Shown: piece after piece, positions 63,932 to 64,000 of the stretch
Layout of the letters: every line of letters starts with the position of its first letter
Position numbering within the stretch: position 1 is the stretch's first letter
Origin: Tenrec ecaudatus
Lineage: Eukaryota; Chordata; Mammalia; Afrosoricida; Tenrecidae
Assembly: GCF_050624435.1 (NCBI RefSeq)
Contig: NC_134545.1
Span: 88,812,063 to 88,876,062, forward strand
Length of the DNA: 64,000 nucleotides
Direction of reading: 5' to 3'
Made by a program: the position numbers and the translations under genes
Notes under the pieces: generated by a model
Told to the model about the DNA's origin: nothing
The model's input: the letters and a program-made list of their open reading frames with translations, nothing else
Databases searched by the model: none

Positions 63932-64000
63932 TTGCAGAAAGGCTGCTCAGCAGTGAGGCGACCCCACTGCGGCCACACAGAGCCATGGCTTACTTCTCAG

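Larger units (their letters stand above)
52830..64000. other. Probable ITPRIP 5' intron
   Basis: No coding exon, CpG island promoter or gene was recognised in the remaining 11 kb. It holds MIR copies (54290-54440, 55440-55600, 56130-56365), reverse AfroSINEs (59400-59590, 62535-62670), purine-rich patches near 60685-60715 and a G-run at the right edge. Many overlapping short frames reflect GC-rich composition. Confidence 0.45.

Overview
The window is mammalian nuclear DNA. It carries two recognisable protein-coding loci in a dense background of interspersed repeats: GSTO2 (glutathione S-transferase omega 2) on the + strand, in six coding exons from 8588 to 37667, and ITPRIP (inositol 1,4,5-trisphosphate receptor-interacting protein, also called DANGER) on the - strand, as one large coding exon from 52802 down to 51144. 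From memory, these two genes are also adjacent and convergent in human, so the synteny supports both calls. GSTO1, which normally lies just before GSTO2, is not in the window.

The repeats point to an afrotherian, most likely a tenrec. Dozens of copies belong to the tRNA-derived AfroSINE class (tRNA-like head, then a tail resembling 'gtcgctatgagtcgg'). RTE/BovB-type LINE copies share the same tail. There is a lineage-type L1 whose 3' end reads 'gagcccccaataaaa'. Copies also resemble the horizontally spread hAT elements (a SPIN-like element at 43320-43644, another hAT MITE at 16931-17146) and a mariner. SPIN-type elements are known from tenrecs but not, to my knowledge, from elephants. The species call is inference.

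Layout: 1-600 unassigned. 620-1320 is a GC-rich, TATA-less block with four CCAAT-type boxes and a GC box, the likely GSTO2 promoter and first non-coding exon. 1.3-8.5 kb is probably the 5'UTR intron, largely an RTE LINE and SINEs. 8.6-13.1 kb holds GSTO2 coding exons 1-4. 13.1-35.1 kb is a 21.9-kb intron 4 full of L1, SINE, mariner, hAT and simple repeats. 35.1-37.8 kb holds exons 5-6 and the poly(A) signal. 37.8-49.7 kb is intergenic. 49.7-51.1 kb is the probable ITPRIP 3'UTR and 51.1-52.8 kb the ITPRIP coding exon. 52.8-64 kb is probably ITPRIP 5' intron, with old MIR and SINE copies and no further gene.

The GSTO2 reading frame is intact: 244 codons, all ten splice sites GT/AG, catalytic Cys32 present. 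ITPRIP is intact at 552 codons. I found no evidence of a novel multi-gene system. The points most worth a second look are the cysteine-rich GSTO2 protein, exact NRF2/antioxidant-response-type motifs (one inside a SINE), a long near-perfect hairpin in intron 4, a 500-bp GAGT tract full of splice-donor hexamers, two related 78-bp mariner-type MITEs, an insertion cleanly splitting a SINE, and the set of horizontally acquired transposon types.
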